This document shows positions 26,273 to 33,785 of a stretch of 64,000 bases of DNA, in pieces. The number at the start of each line of letters is the position of its first letter. Within the stretch, counting starts at the first letter, position 1. Under the pieces are notes generated by a model. The model did no database searches. It saw only the letters and a list, made by a program, of their open reading frames with translations, and was not told the origin of the DNA. This DNA is from Albirhodobacter sp048262715 (GTDB lineage: Bacteria; Pseudomonadota; Alphaproteobacteria; Rhodobacterales; Rhodobacteraceae), in the NCBI GenBank assembly GCA_048262715.1, contig JBLXEV010000014.1, positions 25,854-89,853 on the forward strand, in the 5' to 3' direction. Position numbers and translations under genes: made by a program.

Positions 26273-27799
26273 ATGACCGGAACAACAACGCCCTACACGC
26301 CACATGGCAAGCATCTGATTGCGGGCGCGTGGATTGCGACAGAACAAACTTTCTCCTCTGAGCCTGCCGTGGGCGCGCCCCATGCGTTCAGTGTTGGTAC
26401 GCCGGATCTGGTGCATCAGGCCTGCGCCGCTGCCGAAGATGCATTCTGGACATATGGCTACACATCGCGCGCCAAACGCGCCGCGTTCTTGCATGCCATT
26501 GCGGACGAAATCGAAGCGCGCGCAGAGGCGATTACCGAAATCGGCAGCGCAGAGACGGGGTTGCCGGCGGCGAGATTGATGGGCGAACGCGGTCGCACGA
26601 CGGGCCAGCTGCGGCTGTTCGCAGAGCATATCTTGAAGGGTGATTATCTCGACATTCGGACTGATACGGCCCTGCCGGATCGCACCCCGCCGCGCCCCGA
26701 GTTGAGGATGATCCAGCGCCCGATCGGGCCTGTTGCGGTTTTCGGCGCGTCCAACTTCCCCCTAGCATTCTCCACCGCAGGCGGTGATACGGCAGCGGCA
26801 TTGGCGGCGGGCTGTCCGGTGGTTGTCAAAGGCCATTCCGCGCATCCGGGCACCGGCGAGATCATCGCAGAGGCGATTGCAGCGGCGATTGCGCGTTGCG
26901 ACATGCCTGTTGGGGTTTTCTCGCTGATCCAAGGCGGCAATCGCGCGGTGGGGCAGGCTTTGGTGCAACACCCGCTGATCAAGGCGGTTGGGTTCACTGG
27001 ATCGCTGGGGGGCGGACGTGCGCTCTTTGATCTGTGCGCGCAACGCGATGAACCGATTCCGTTCTTTGGTGAGCTGGGCTCGGTCAACCCGATGTTCGTT
27101 CTGCCTGCTGCAACGGCAGCGCGCGGGGCGGAACTCGGCGCGGGTTGGGCGGCATCGCTTACGATGGGTGCGGGGCAGTTCTGCACCAACCCCGGGATCG
27201 CTGTTGTTGAAAGTTGCGCGCATGGCGATGCTTTTGTTGGCGCAGCACGGGCGGCGCTCGCTGATGCGGCGGAACAAACCATGCTGACGGATGGGATCGC
27301 TGCGGCGTATCGCGATGGGCAGGCACGGTTTGAGCAGCGCAATGCGGTCCGGCCGCTCGTGTCCACGCAAAGCGCGGGCCGCGGTGCGAAGCCGAACCTC
27401 TACGAGACAGATGCATCCGCTTATATGCAGGACCATGCCCTTGGCGCGGAGGTCTTTGGGCCGCTCGGTCTCGTTGTGCGGGTTGCCAATGCAGATGAGA
27501 TGATCGCTTTGGCGAAAGGGTTTGAAGGCCAATTGACGGCGACCTTGCAGATGGACGAGGCCGATACCCCGCTCGCGCGCAGGCTGTTGCCGATTTTGGA
27601 ACGCAAAGCGGGCCGCGTTTTGGCGAACGGCTTCCCGACTGGCGTTGAGGTGGCGGATGCGATGGTCCACGGCGGGCCTTACCCCGCATCCACAAACTTC
27701 GGCGCGACATCGGTTGGCACACTTTCGATCCGTCGCTTCTTGCGCCCTGTTTGCTTCCAAAACATCCCTGAAGGGGTCTTGCCGGACGATCTCATCTGA
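26273..27799 (+). CDS. 2,5-dioxopentanoate (2-oxoglutarate semialdehyde) dehydrogenase, ALDH family
   Basis: This 508-residue aldehyde dehydrogenase has the NAD(P)-binding VKAVGFTGSLGGGRALFDL (about 235-255), the catalytic Glu in FFGELGSVNPMFVLP and the catalytic Cys in TMGAGQFCTNPGIAVVE (about 298-314). The wording IAGAWIATEQTFSSEPAVG at the start is typical of the NADP-type 2-oxoglutarate-semialdehyde group. Together with KdgD 42 bp downstream it would finish conversion of 5-dehydro-4-deoxy-glucarate to 2-oxoglutarate. The reaction is assigned by family and partner. Confidence 0.88.
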   Translation: MTGTTTPYTPHGKHLIAGAWIATEQTFSSEPAVGAPHAFSVGTPDLVHQACAAAEDAFWTYGYTSRAKRAAFLHAIADEIEARAEAITEIGSAETGLPAARLMGERGRTTGQLRLFAEHILKGDYLDIRTDTALPDRTPPRPELRMIQRPIGPVAVFGASNFPLAFSTAGGDTAAALAAGCPVVVKGHSAHPGTGEIIAEAIAAAIARCDMPVGVFSLIQGGNRAVGQALVQHPLIKAVGFTGSLGGGRALFDLCAQRDEPIPFFGELGSVNPMFVLPAATAARGAELGAGWAASLTMGAGQFCTNPGIAVVESCAHGDAFVGAARAALADAAEQTMLTDGIAAAYRDGQARFEQRNAVRPLVSTQSAGRGAKPNLYETDASAYMQDHALGAEVFGPLGLVVRVANADEMIALAKGFEGQLTATLQMDEADTPLARRLLPILERKAGRVLANGFPTGVEVADAMVHGGPYPASTNFGATSVGTLSIRRFLRPVCFQNIPEGVLPDDLI

Positions 27800-27841
27800 T
27801 CCGATCCGTTGCTGAAATATCGTTTAAATAAGGAGACTAAG

Positions 27842-28747
27842 ATGATTGCCCCTAATGACCTGCGTGAGATTATTCGTCACGGCTTGCTATCCTTCCCCGT
27901 CACACCGTTCGATGCACAGGACGCCTTTGTAAAGGCACCTTTCCAAGCGCATCTCGAATGGCTGTCGCAATATCCGGTTGCGGGGCTGATCGTTGCGGGT
28001 GGCACGGGCGAGATGTTCTCGCTGACCCCGTCGGAAATCGTTGATGTGGTGCGCGCGACGAAGGAAATCTCCGGCGATGCGCCAGTGATCGCGGGCTGCG
28101 GATACGGCACCCGGATGGCATGTGATCTTGCGCGCGAGATTGAAGCCGCAGGCGGTGACGGGATTTTGCTGTTGCCGCATTACCTGACCGAAGGCCCGCA
28201 ACAAGGCGTGGCGGACCGGATCCGCGCGGTGTGCAACGCGACCAATATGGGTGTGATTGTCTACAATCGCGGGCAGTCGCGCGTGTCTGCGGAGGTGCTG
28301 TCGCAGCTTGCCGCCGAATGCCCGAACCTGATCGGGTTCAAAGATGGCACGGGCGATATCGATACGGTCCGCCGCGTGACCATGGAGCTGGGCGACCGCC
28401 TGTCCTATATCGGCGGGATGCCGACGCATGAGCTGTTCGCGCAGGCCTATAAAGGCGCGGGCATGGCGACCTATTCCTCGGCGGTGTTCAACTTCGTGCC
28501 GGAGACAGCGCTCGGCTTCCACAAAGCGTTTTTGGCGAATGATAACGCGACCTGCGAGGCCTATCTGCGTGATTTCTACTATCCGTTTGCCAAAATCCGT
28601 GACCGCATGTCGGGCTATGCGGTGTCGGCGGTCAAGGCTGGCGTAACCTTGCGCGGGTTTGATGCGGGGTCAGTGCGTGCGCCGCTCACGAATTTGACCG
28701 GCGAGGAGATCGAGATGATGCGCGATCTGATCGCCAAGGCAAAGTAA
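27842..28747 (+). CDS. kdgD: 5-dehydro-4-deoxyglucarate dehydratase
   Basis: This 301-residue DapA-superfamily enzyme has the Schiff-base Lys in CPNLIGFKDGTGDID (about 171-185), the proton-shuttle Tyr in GVIVYNRGQSR and GLIVAGGTGEMFSLT near residue 48. KdgD dehydrates and decarboxylates 5-dehydro-4-deoxy-D-glucarate to 2,5-dioxopentanoate. AAGGAG a few bases before ATG 27842 supports the start over an in-frame ATG/TTG at 27809. It is followed by a strong terminator. Confidence 0.93.
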   Translation: MIAPNDLREIIRHGLLSFPVTPFDAQDAFVKAPFQAHLEWLSQYPVAGLIVAGGTGEMFSLTPSEIVDVVRATKEISGDAPVIAGCGYGTRMACDLAREIEAAGGDGILLLPHYLTEGPQQGVADRIRAVCNATNMGVIVYNRGQSRVSAEVLSQLAAECPNLIGFKDGTGDIDTVRRVTMELGDRLSYIGGMPTHELFAQAYKGAGMATYSSAVFNFVPETALGFHKAFLANDNATCEAYLRDFYYPFAKIRDRMSGYAVSAVKAGVTLRGFDAGSVRAPLTNLTGEEIEMMRDLIAKAK

Positions 28748-28776
28748 CGCCATTTTTCGCGGCGAATGACGGATGA

Positions 28777-28805
28777 GGGGCGGCCTGTTACGGGCCGCCC
28801 CTTTT
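28777..28805 (+). terminator. Intrinsic terminator after kdgD
   Basis: A perfect 9 bp stem GGGGCGGCC/GGCCGCCCC with a 7-base loop is followed by TTTT. It ends the ALDH-kdgD operon and stands against the convergent NIPSNAP gene. Confidence 0.9.
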
Positions 28806-28823
28806 GCGTTTGACCCTGTGGGA

Positions 28824-29153
28824 TCAGTCTTTGCGTGGTTTGCCGAAGAACGGCGCGGGGGTCAGAATTGTATTCACCTGACGCAGGAGGTTACCGCTTT
28901 CCGCACTGAGCTTGAGGAAGCTCTGCCATTCAGGATCCGCCGCCAAAGCCGCCCGCTTTTTCGCGCGGTCTGCGGCATCGTCATAAGCCCAGATATGAAC
29001 GTAGGAATTCACATCGCCTGTCTCAACTGCAGCGTAGACCACGGGCTCGCCAAGGTGGCGGCGTTGTGCCTCCCAGCCGTGATCCTGATAAAGCTTCATA
29101 TGTTTTTTGATGCGGCCGGGGTGGCAGGTGTAGGTGCGGTGATCGAGTATCAT
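28824..29153 (-). CDS. NIPSNAP family protein
   Basis: This 109-residue protein is a small alpha+beta barrel of the NIPSNAP type. It has an opening strand MILDHRTYTCHPGRIKKHMKLYQDHG and a conserved NSYVHIWAYDDAADRAKKRAAL block. Function in such operons is unknown; some related dimeric barrels act as epimerases or mutarotases. The start at 29153 overlaps the dctQ stop (ATGA), and AAGGA lies 10 bases upstream. It is the last gene of the TRAP operon. Confidence 0.85.
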   Translation of the reverse strand: MILDHRTYTCHPGRIKKHMKLYQDHGWEAQRRHLGEPVVYAAVETGDVNSYVHIWAYDDAADRAKKRAALAADPEWQSFLKLSAESGNLLRQVNTILTPAPFFGKPRKD

Positions 29154-29623
29154 GGGGAAGGGTCCTTTCGAGTCAAAAGTCGGTAGAGGTCGACGAGCGA
29201 ATAGCCCGTCATCACCACCCCGGAGATCGGGATGGCGGCATAGAAAAGCGCGGTCGGCAGATTGAGGATCGGCGTCAGCGCGCGCGCCTTGAGGGGGAGG
29301 GACGTGCCATACCACGTCATCGCGATCAGAAAGACGAGCGCGAGCAGCGTCACCACGAATTGCAACACGCGGCGGGGGGCGGGGGGGAGAGCCTCTGCCA
29401 GCCAGTTGACCTGAAAATGGTCATGCTCGCGCCACAGGGCGGCGGTGCCGATGAAGACTGTCCATGCGAACAGCCCCTGGACGACCTCGTCAAACCACGC
29501 GACCCCCGCGAGCTGGAAGGTGCGCGCGATCACGTTGATAACCATCAAGGCGAACAATGCGGCGAGGCAGGTGATGGGCACCGCCCGTAGCAGCCGGCCG
29601 AAGGTGTGGTCGATGTGTTTCAT
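29150..29623 (-). CDS. dctQ: TRAP transporter small permease DctQ
   Basis: This 157-residue membrane protein has four hydrophobic helices (about 15-35, 47-66, 86-108 and 124-145) and the DctQ-type AWFDEVVQGLFAWTVFIGTAALWREHDHFQVN motif. The start at 29623 overlaps the dctM stop by 4 bp. It bridges the large permease with the binding protein. It follows dctM here, whereas Q usually precedes M. Confidence 0.9.
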   Translation of the reverse strand: MKHIDHTFGRLLRAVPITCLAALFALMVINVIARTFQLAGVAWFDEVVQGLFAWTVFIGTAALWREHDHFQVNWLAEALPPAPRRVLQFVVTLLALVFLIAMTWYGTSLPLKARALTPILNLPTALFYAAIPISGVVMTGYSLVDLYRLLTRKDPSP

Positions 29624-30906
29624 TGTCCTATCACCAGATTGGGGAGCCATATCGAGACCGCAGGCACCGCCACGACGAGTAACAGCACGAGCGACAGCCC
29701 GATGAGGTAGGGGATGAGCGCGCGCGACAACTGCCCAATCGGCATCTTTGCGACGGATGACACCGCGAACAGCACCATGCCCACGGGGGGCGTCAGCAAG
29801 CCCAGCATTGAGCACATGATCATAATCACGCCGAACTGGACGGGATCGACGCCGATCTGTTGCATCACGGGGGCGAAGAGGGGCACGGTCAGGACGATCA
29901 CCGCGATCCCTTCAAGGAACATGCCTAGCACCAGCAAAATCGCGACAACGATGGCGAGAATGATCGCGGGGTTATCGGACAAGCCGAGCATGGATGCGAC
30001 CAGTGCATCGGGAACGCGTTGGTGGATCAAAAGCCACCCGAAGAACCCCGCCGCCGCGATGACGAACATCACGCGGATCGTATGCGCGAGCGTATCCCAA
30101 AAGATCCCGGGCAGTTGGCGCGGTGTGATTTCTTTATAAACCACCATCGAGAGGAACATCGCATAGGCGCTGGCGGCGGCACCGGCCTCGGTCGGGGTGA
30201 ACAGCCCACCGAAAATGCCCGAGATGATAATCACAGGGGTCAAAAGCGAGAGCGCCGCGCCGCGGAAGCTTTGCCATAGCTCGACCCAGTCTATCCTATC
30301 GGCGCGCGGCATTTTGTGGCGCAGCGCCATAATATAAACCGCGCCCATCAGGGCGATCGCCATCAAAACCCCCGGCACAACCCCCGCCAAAAAGAGCTTG
30401 GACACCGAAACGCCAGTGATCGACGCGTAGAGCACGAAGGGGATTGAGGGCGGGAACACGGGCCCAATCGTGGAGGACGCCGCCGTGATGGCCGCGCTGA
30501 ATTCGGGGTCATAGCCTTTGTCGGCCATCGCCTTCATTTCGACCTGTCCAAGCCCCGCCGCATCGGCCACCGCCGCGCCGGACATGCCCGAAAAGAACAG
30601 CGACGCGAGGACATTCACCTGCCCCAAACCGCCGCGCACATGGCCAACACAGGCATTTGCAAAGCGGAAGATCCGTTCCGTGATTCCGCCCGTATTCATC
30701 AGCGTCCCGGCTAAAATGAAGAACGGTATCGCGAGCAAGGTGAACCCCGTCGTCGCTGAGAACATCCGTTGCGGGAGCATGGCGAGGATCTGGAAATCAC
30801 CGAGGAGGACATAGAAGCCGACAGAGGTCAGCCCGAGCGCAAGCGCGATCGGCACGCCCAGAAAGATAAGCAGCACGAGCGTGCCGAGGATGAGGAATGT
30901 TGTCAT
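29620..30906 (-). CDS. dctM: TRAP transporter large permease DctM
   Basis: This 428-residue protein has about 12 hydrophobic segments. DctM landmarks are IPFFILAGTLMNTGGIT, GMSGAAVADAAGLGQVEMKAMADKGYDPEFSAAITAASSTIGPVFPPSIPFVLYA (about 108-162), and IFGGLFTPTEAGAAASAYA in the second half. It uses a sodium gradient to import a carboxylate bound by DctP. It lies 54 bp after dctP on the same strand. Confidence 0.94.
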   Translation of the reverse strand: MTTFLILGTLVLLIFLGVPIALALGLTSVGFYVLLGDFQILAMLPQRMFSATTGFTLLAIPFFILAGTLMNTGGITERIFRFANACVGHVRGGLGQVNVLASLFFSGMSGAAVADAAGLGQVEMKAMADKGYDPEFSAAITAASSTIGPVFPPSIPFVLYASITGVSVSKLFLAGVVPGVLMAIALMGAVYIMALRHKMPRADRIDWVELWQSFRGAALSLLTPVIIISGIFGGLFTPTEAGAAASAYAMFLSMVVYKEITPRQLPGIFWDTLAHTIRVMFVIAAAGFFGWLLIHQRVPDALVASMLGLSDNPAIILAIVVAILLVLGMFLEGIAVIVLTVPLFAPVMQQIGVDPVQFGVIMIMCSMLGLLTPPVGMVLFAVSSVAKMPIGQLSRALIPYLIGLSLVLLLVVAVPAVSIWLPNLVIGQ

Positions 30907-30960
30907 GTGATAGGCCCTAAGGGGCCACCCACATCGCGCGGCAATGTGGGCGGCTGAGAC

Positions 30961-31932
30961 TTATTTCAGGAAGCTCAAGAACGTATCCATGTTCTCTTGG
31001 CCGGAATATTCCGCCACCCGCGCACGCGCGGGCCCCATGAGTGCGGCGAAGGGGGCGAGATCGGGCCGAGTGACTTGCATTCCAGCGGCCCCAAGGGCGG
31101 CGATTTCCTCGTCCTCTTGGCGCAAAACGGCCTCGCGCATCATATCTCCCGCCCGTTTGCTTTCCTCGCGCAGAATGGTTTGCTGCTCGGCGGTGAGCCC
31201 GTCAAACACGTCCTTGTTGATGACATGCACCAGCGAATTATAGACGTGGCGCGTGATCGCGAGATGATCTTGGAAATCGTTCAGCTTGTTGTGATAAATC
31301 ACCCCAATCGGATTTTCCTGCCCGTCGACAACGCCTTGGTTCAACGCATTGGGCAATTCGGGGAAGGCGATCTGCGTGGTGGACGCGCCGAGGCCTTCCA
31401 GCGCCGCGACGATTTGCAGTTCCGGCGGGGTGCGCAGTTTCAGGCCTTTGACATCGTCCGGCGTGTTGATCGGGTGATCGGAATTGGTGATGTTGCGAAA
31501 GCCATATTCCCAATTCGACAGCATCACGAGCCCTTGCTCTTCCAGCTTCGGGGCGGCCCAATCGGTGAACGGGCCATCAAGGACGGCATGCGCCTGCTCG
31601 TAGCTGGAGAAGGCGAAGGGCGTCATCACCGTGCCAAACGCTTTTTCATATTTGTCCAGTCCGCCTTGGGTGGGCAAGTTCATCTCGATCGCGCCGAGGA
31701 TCGTCTGCTCCAACTGTTCGGGCGGGCTGCCCAATTGGTTTGCGGGATAAAGTTCAACGGCAATCGCGCCGTTTGTGCGCGCCTCGACAGCCTCGGCAAA
31801 TGCTTTCGCCGCGAGATGGCCGGGGTGCGTTTCGGCGCTGAAATGCGCGAGGCGAAGGGTGACATCTTGCGCAAAACCCGCGCCCGCGAGAAGCGCCGAA
31901 GTGGCACCCGATATCAGAAGTGTCTTGAGCAT
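30961..31932 (-). CDS. dctP: TRAP transporter substrate-binding protein DctP
   Basis: This 323-residue periplasmic protein has the signal peptide MLKTLLISGATSALLAGAGFA. The body follows the DctP pattern: TLRLAHFSAETHPGHLAAKAFAEAVEARTNG and a GLKLRTPPELQIVAALEGLGAS segment containing the carboxylate-binding Arg. GGAGG lies before ATG 31932; the in-frame ATG at 31965 is not used because it would precede the signal peptide. The substrate is probably a sugar acid. Confidence 0.93.
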   Translation of the reverse strand: MLKTLLISGATSALLAGAGFAQDVTLRLAHFSAETHPGHLAAKAFAEAVEARTNGAIAVELYPANQLGSPPEQLEQTILGAIEMNLPTQGGLDKYEKAFGTVMTPFAFSSYEQAHAVLDGPFTDWAAPKLEEQGLVMLSNWEYGFRNITNSDHPINTPDDVKGLKLRTPPELQIVAALEGLGASTTQIAFPELPNALNQGVVDGQENPIGVIYHNKLNDFQDHLAITRHVYNSLVHVINKDVFDGLTAEQQTILREESKRAGDMMREAVLRQEDEEIAALGAAGMQVTRPDLAPFAALMGPARARVAEYSGQENMDTFLSFLK

Positions 31933-31997
31933 TTGTGGTTTCCTCCCTGAAATGCTTGGTCGCACCCGCGCCCCTCCTCGGGCGAGGGCTGGATAGT

Positions 31998-32894
31998 TTA
32001 GGTGATGTCAGGCAGCTTCGCTTCGACGCCGGTCAAATCTTCATAAGCTTTGATCACGGCGGTGCAGCCTTCCTCGCCGTGCCCCATGATCGAGGCGAGC
32101 GCGTAGGTCTGGTGAACCGATTGCGCCATGAAGCCGGGCAGGCCCGCCTGCTCCAACCATTCGGCGTAATAGCGGACATCTTTTTGCGCGTTGGCGAGCG
32201 ACATATGCGGCGTGAAATCGCGCCGCAGAGTCAGCTCACCGTAGAGATCCATCATCCCCGATTTGCCACCTGCCGCCGAGATGATCCCGATGACTTTGGT
32301 CATATCGAGCCCCTCTTTCGCGGCCAGCGCGAAGCCTTCGCAAAACGCGGCTACATTGGCAAAGGCTATGAAATTATGGATAAGTTTCAACCGGATCGCA
32401 TGACCTGCGGGGCCAACGTGGAAGATGTTCTCGGCATAGGTCGTAAACACCGGACGCAGGCGTTCCATGAGGGCTTCCTCCCCGCCAAACAGGATATTCA
32501 CCTCGCCGCGGTCGGCATGGGCGGGGGTGCGGGTCATGGGCGCTTCGATGTAATGCACGCCCACCGCCTCGCAGGCCTTACGCATCAGATCGACATGCTC
32601 CGGTGAGACCGTGGTGTGATCGACCAGAATATCGCCCGCAGACATGGCCGCCAGCACTCCGTCCGACCCTAGCGCAAGCGCTTGAACGGCCTCTGCCGTG
32701 GTGATGCAGATCATCAGCACATCGCACTCTTTGGCCATTTGAACCGGGGAGGTTCCGGCCTTCGCGCCTTGGGTGACCGCAGTCGCAACGCGCGCCGCAT
32801 CCAGATCCGTCACCGTAAGATCAACGCCCTTCGCGGCCATATTCTTCGCGAGTCCGCGACCCATGCCGCCAAGTCCGATCAGTCCGATTCTCAT
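31998..32894 (-). CDS. NAD(P)-dependent beta-hydroxyacid dehydrogenase (3-hydroxyisobutyrate dehydrogenase family)
   Basis: This 298-residue enzyme has the Rossmann loop RIGLIGLGGMGRGLAKNMAAKG at the N-terminus, VDHTTVSPEHVDLMRK, and the catalytic Lys in AIRLKLIHNFIAFANVAAF (near residue 165). The family includes tartronate semialdehyde reductase and L-threonate or 4-phosphoerythronate-like dehydrogenases. GGAGG before ATG 32894 fixes the start. It is the first gene of the leftward TRAP operon and probably acts on the imported acid or a product. Confidence 0.88.
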   Translation of the reverse strand: MRIGLIGLGGMGRGLAKNMAAKGVDLTVTDLDAARVATAVTQGAKAGTSPVQMAKECDVLMICITTAEAVQALALGSDGVLAAMSAGDILVDHTTVSPEHVDLMRKACEAVGVHYIEAPMTRTPAHADRGEVNILFGGEEALMERLRPVFTTYAENIFHVGPAGHAIRLKLIHNFIAFANVAAFCEGFALAAKEGLDMTKVIGIISAAGGKSGMMDLYGELTLRRDFTPHMSLANAQKDVRYYAEWLEQAGLPGFMAQSVHQTYALASIMGHGEEGCTAVIKAYEDLTGVEAKLPDIT

Positions 32895-32933
32895 TCTGTC
32901 CTCCACATTTTGAATCAACAAAGCATTAAACCA

Positions 32934-32946
32934 GTTGTCAGACAAC
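32934..32946. promoter_or_regulatory. GntR-type operator GTTGT-CAG-ACAAC
   Basis: A perfect 5-3-5 palindrome lies in the 132 bp gap between the dehydrogenase/TRAP operon and the divergent GntR gene. The form matches known FCD-type sites such as TGGT-N3-ACCA. It is most likely the site of the adjacent regulator. Confidence 0.65.
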
Positions 32947-33026
32947 CTGTTTTCTTATAACTTATTTGAAGGTTGCTGGGCAAAAGCGTAAACTGCGCTG
33001 GCCCGCGACATCAGGAGTTTGCAGAC

Positions 33027-33770
33027 ATGGCCGATACATCCACGCTGTTTGATCGCATTGATCGCCCCCGTCGTTTGCCTGATGAGGTGGCCGTTTCAAT
33101 CATCGGCGCTATTGAGGGAGGGCAGCTTGCCCCCGGGGATCGGCTGCCGACGGAGGCGGAGCTCTCCAAGAGGTTCGGTGTTGCGCGCACCGTTGTGCGA
33201 GAGGCGATCTCGTTGCTCCGCTATGACGGGATCGTCGATTCGCGTCGCGGGGTGGGGGCCTTCGTGACAGATGCGTCGCATCGATCTTCCTTCCGGATTA
33301 GCCCTGCCTGCTTTGAAAAGCGCAAACAGATCATTCAGCTTTTGCAATTGCGCACCGGCGTGCAGGCAGGGGCCTCGGCCCTCGCCGCAAGCACCCGCAC
33401 AGAAGACCAGATGGCGCAAATCGAGGACGTTTTCGCGCAAATGGCGGCGGCGGATGCCCGCGGCCCTGCGGAAGCTTTGGAAGAGCGCGTCGATGCAGAG
33501 CTGCTGCTCTACCGCCATATCACGCAAGCCTCCAACAACCCTTACTACGCTGAAGTCGTCGCGATGATTGAAACCAACATCCAAAACAACCTTCGCTCAG
33601 CGTTTTTGAAGAATGCAGCTGCTTCCGAATTCGGGGCGGCGATCCTGCAAGAACATCGCGATGTTCTTGACGCATTGCGCGCGAAGAATGTCGAGGCCGC
33701 GCGAACGGCGACACGTAACCGATTTGAACGCGCAGCCGAACGGCTGGCCGCCCGCGCTGATTTTGCTTGA
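33027..33770 (+). CDS. GntR-family regulator (FCD subfamily)
   Basis: This 247-residue regulator has a winged helix at about 15-80 (LPDEVAVSIIGAIEGGQLAPGDRLPTEAELSKRFGVARTVVREAISLLRYDGIVDSRRGVGAFV) and an FCD domain to residue 240 with YRHITQASNNPYYAEVV. AGGAG before ATG 33027 sets the start. It is divergent from the TRAP operon and 15 bp upstream of the ThDP enzyme. It probably represses both through the operator at 32934. Confidence 0.9.
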   Translation: MADTSTLFDRIDRPRRLPDEVAVSIIGAIEGGQLAPGDRLPTEAELSKRFGVARTVVREAISLLRYDGIVDSRRGVGAFVTDASHRSSFRISPACFEKRKQIIQLLQLRTGVQAGASALAASTRTEDQMAQIEDVFAQMAAADARGPAEALEERVDAELLLYRHITQASNNPYYAEVVAMIETNIQNNLRSAFLKNAAASEFGAAILQEHRDVLDALRAKNVEAARTATRNRFERAAERLAARADFA

Positions 33771-33785
33771 GGAGGATGTGAGAGA

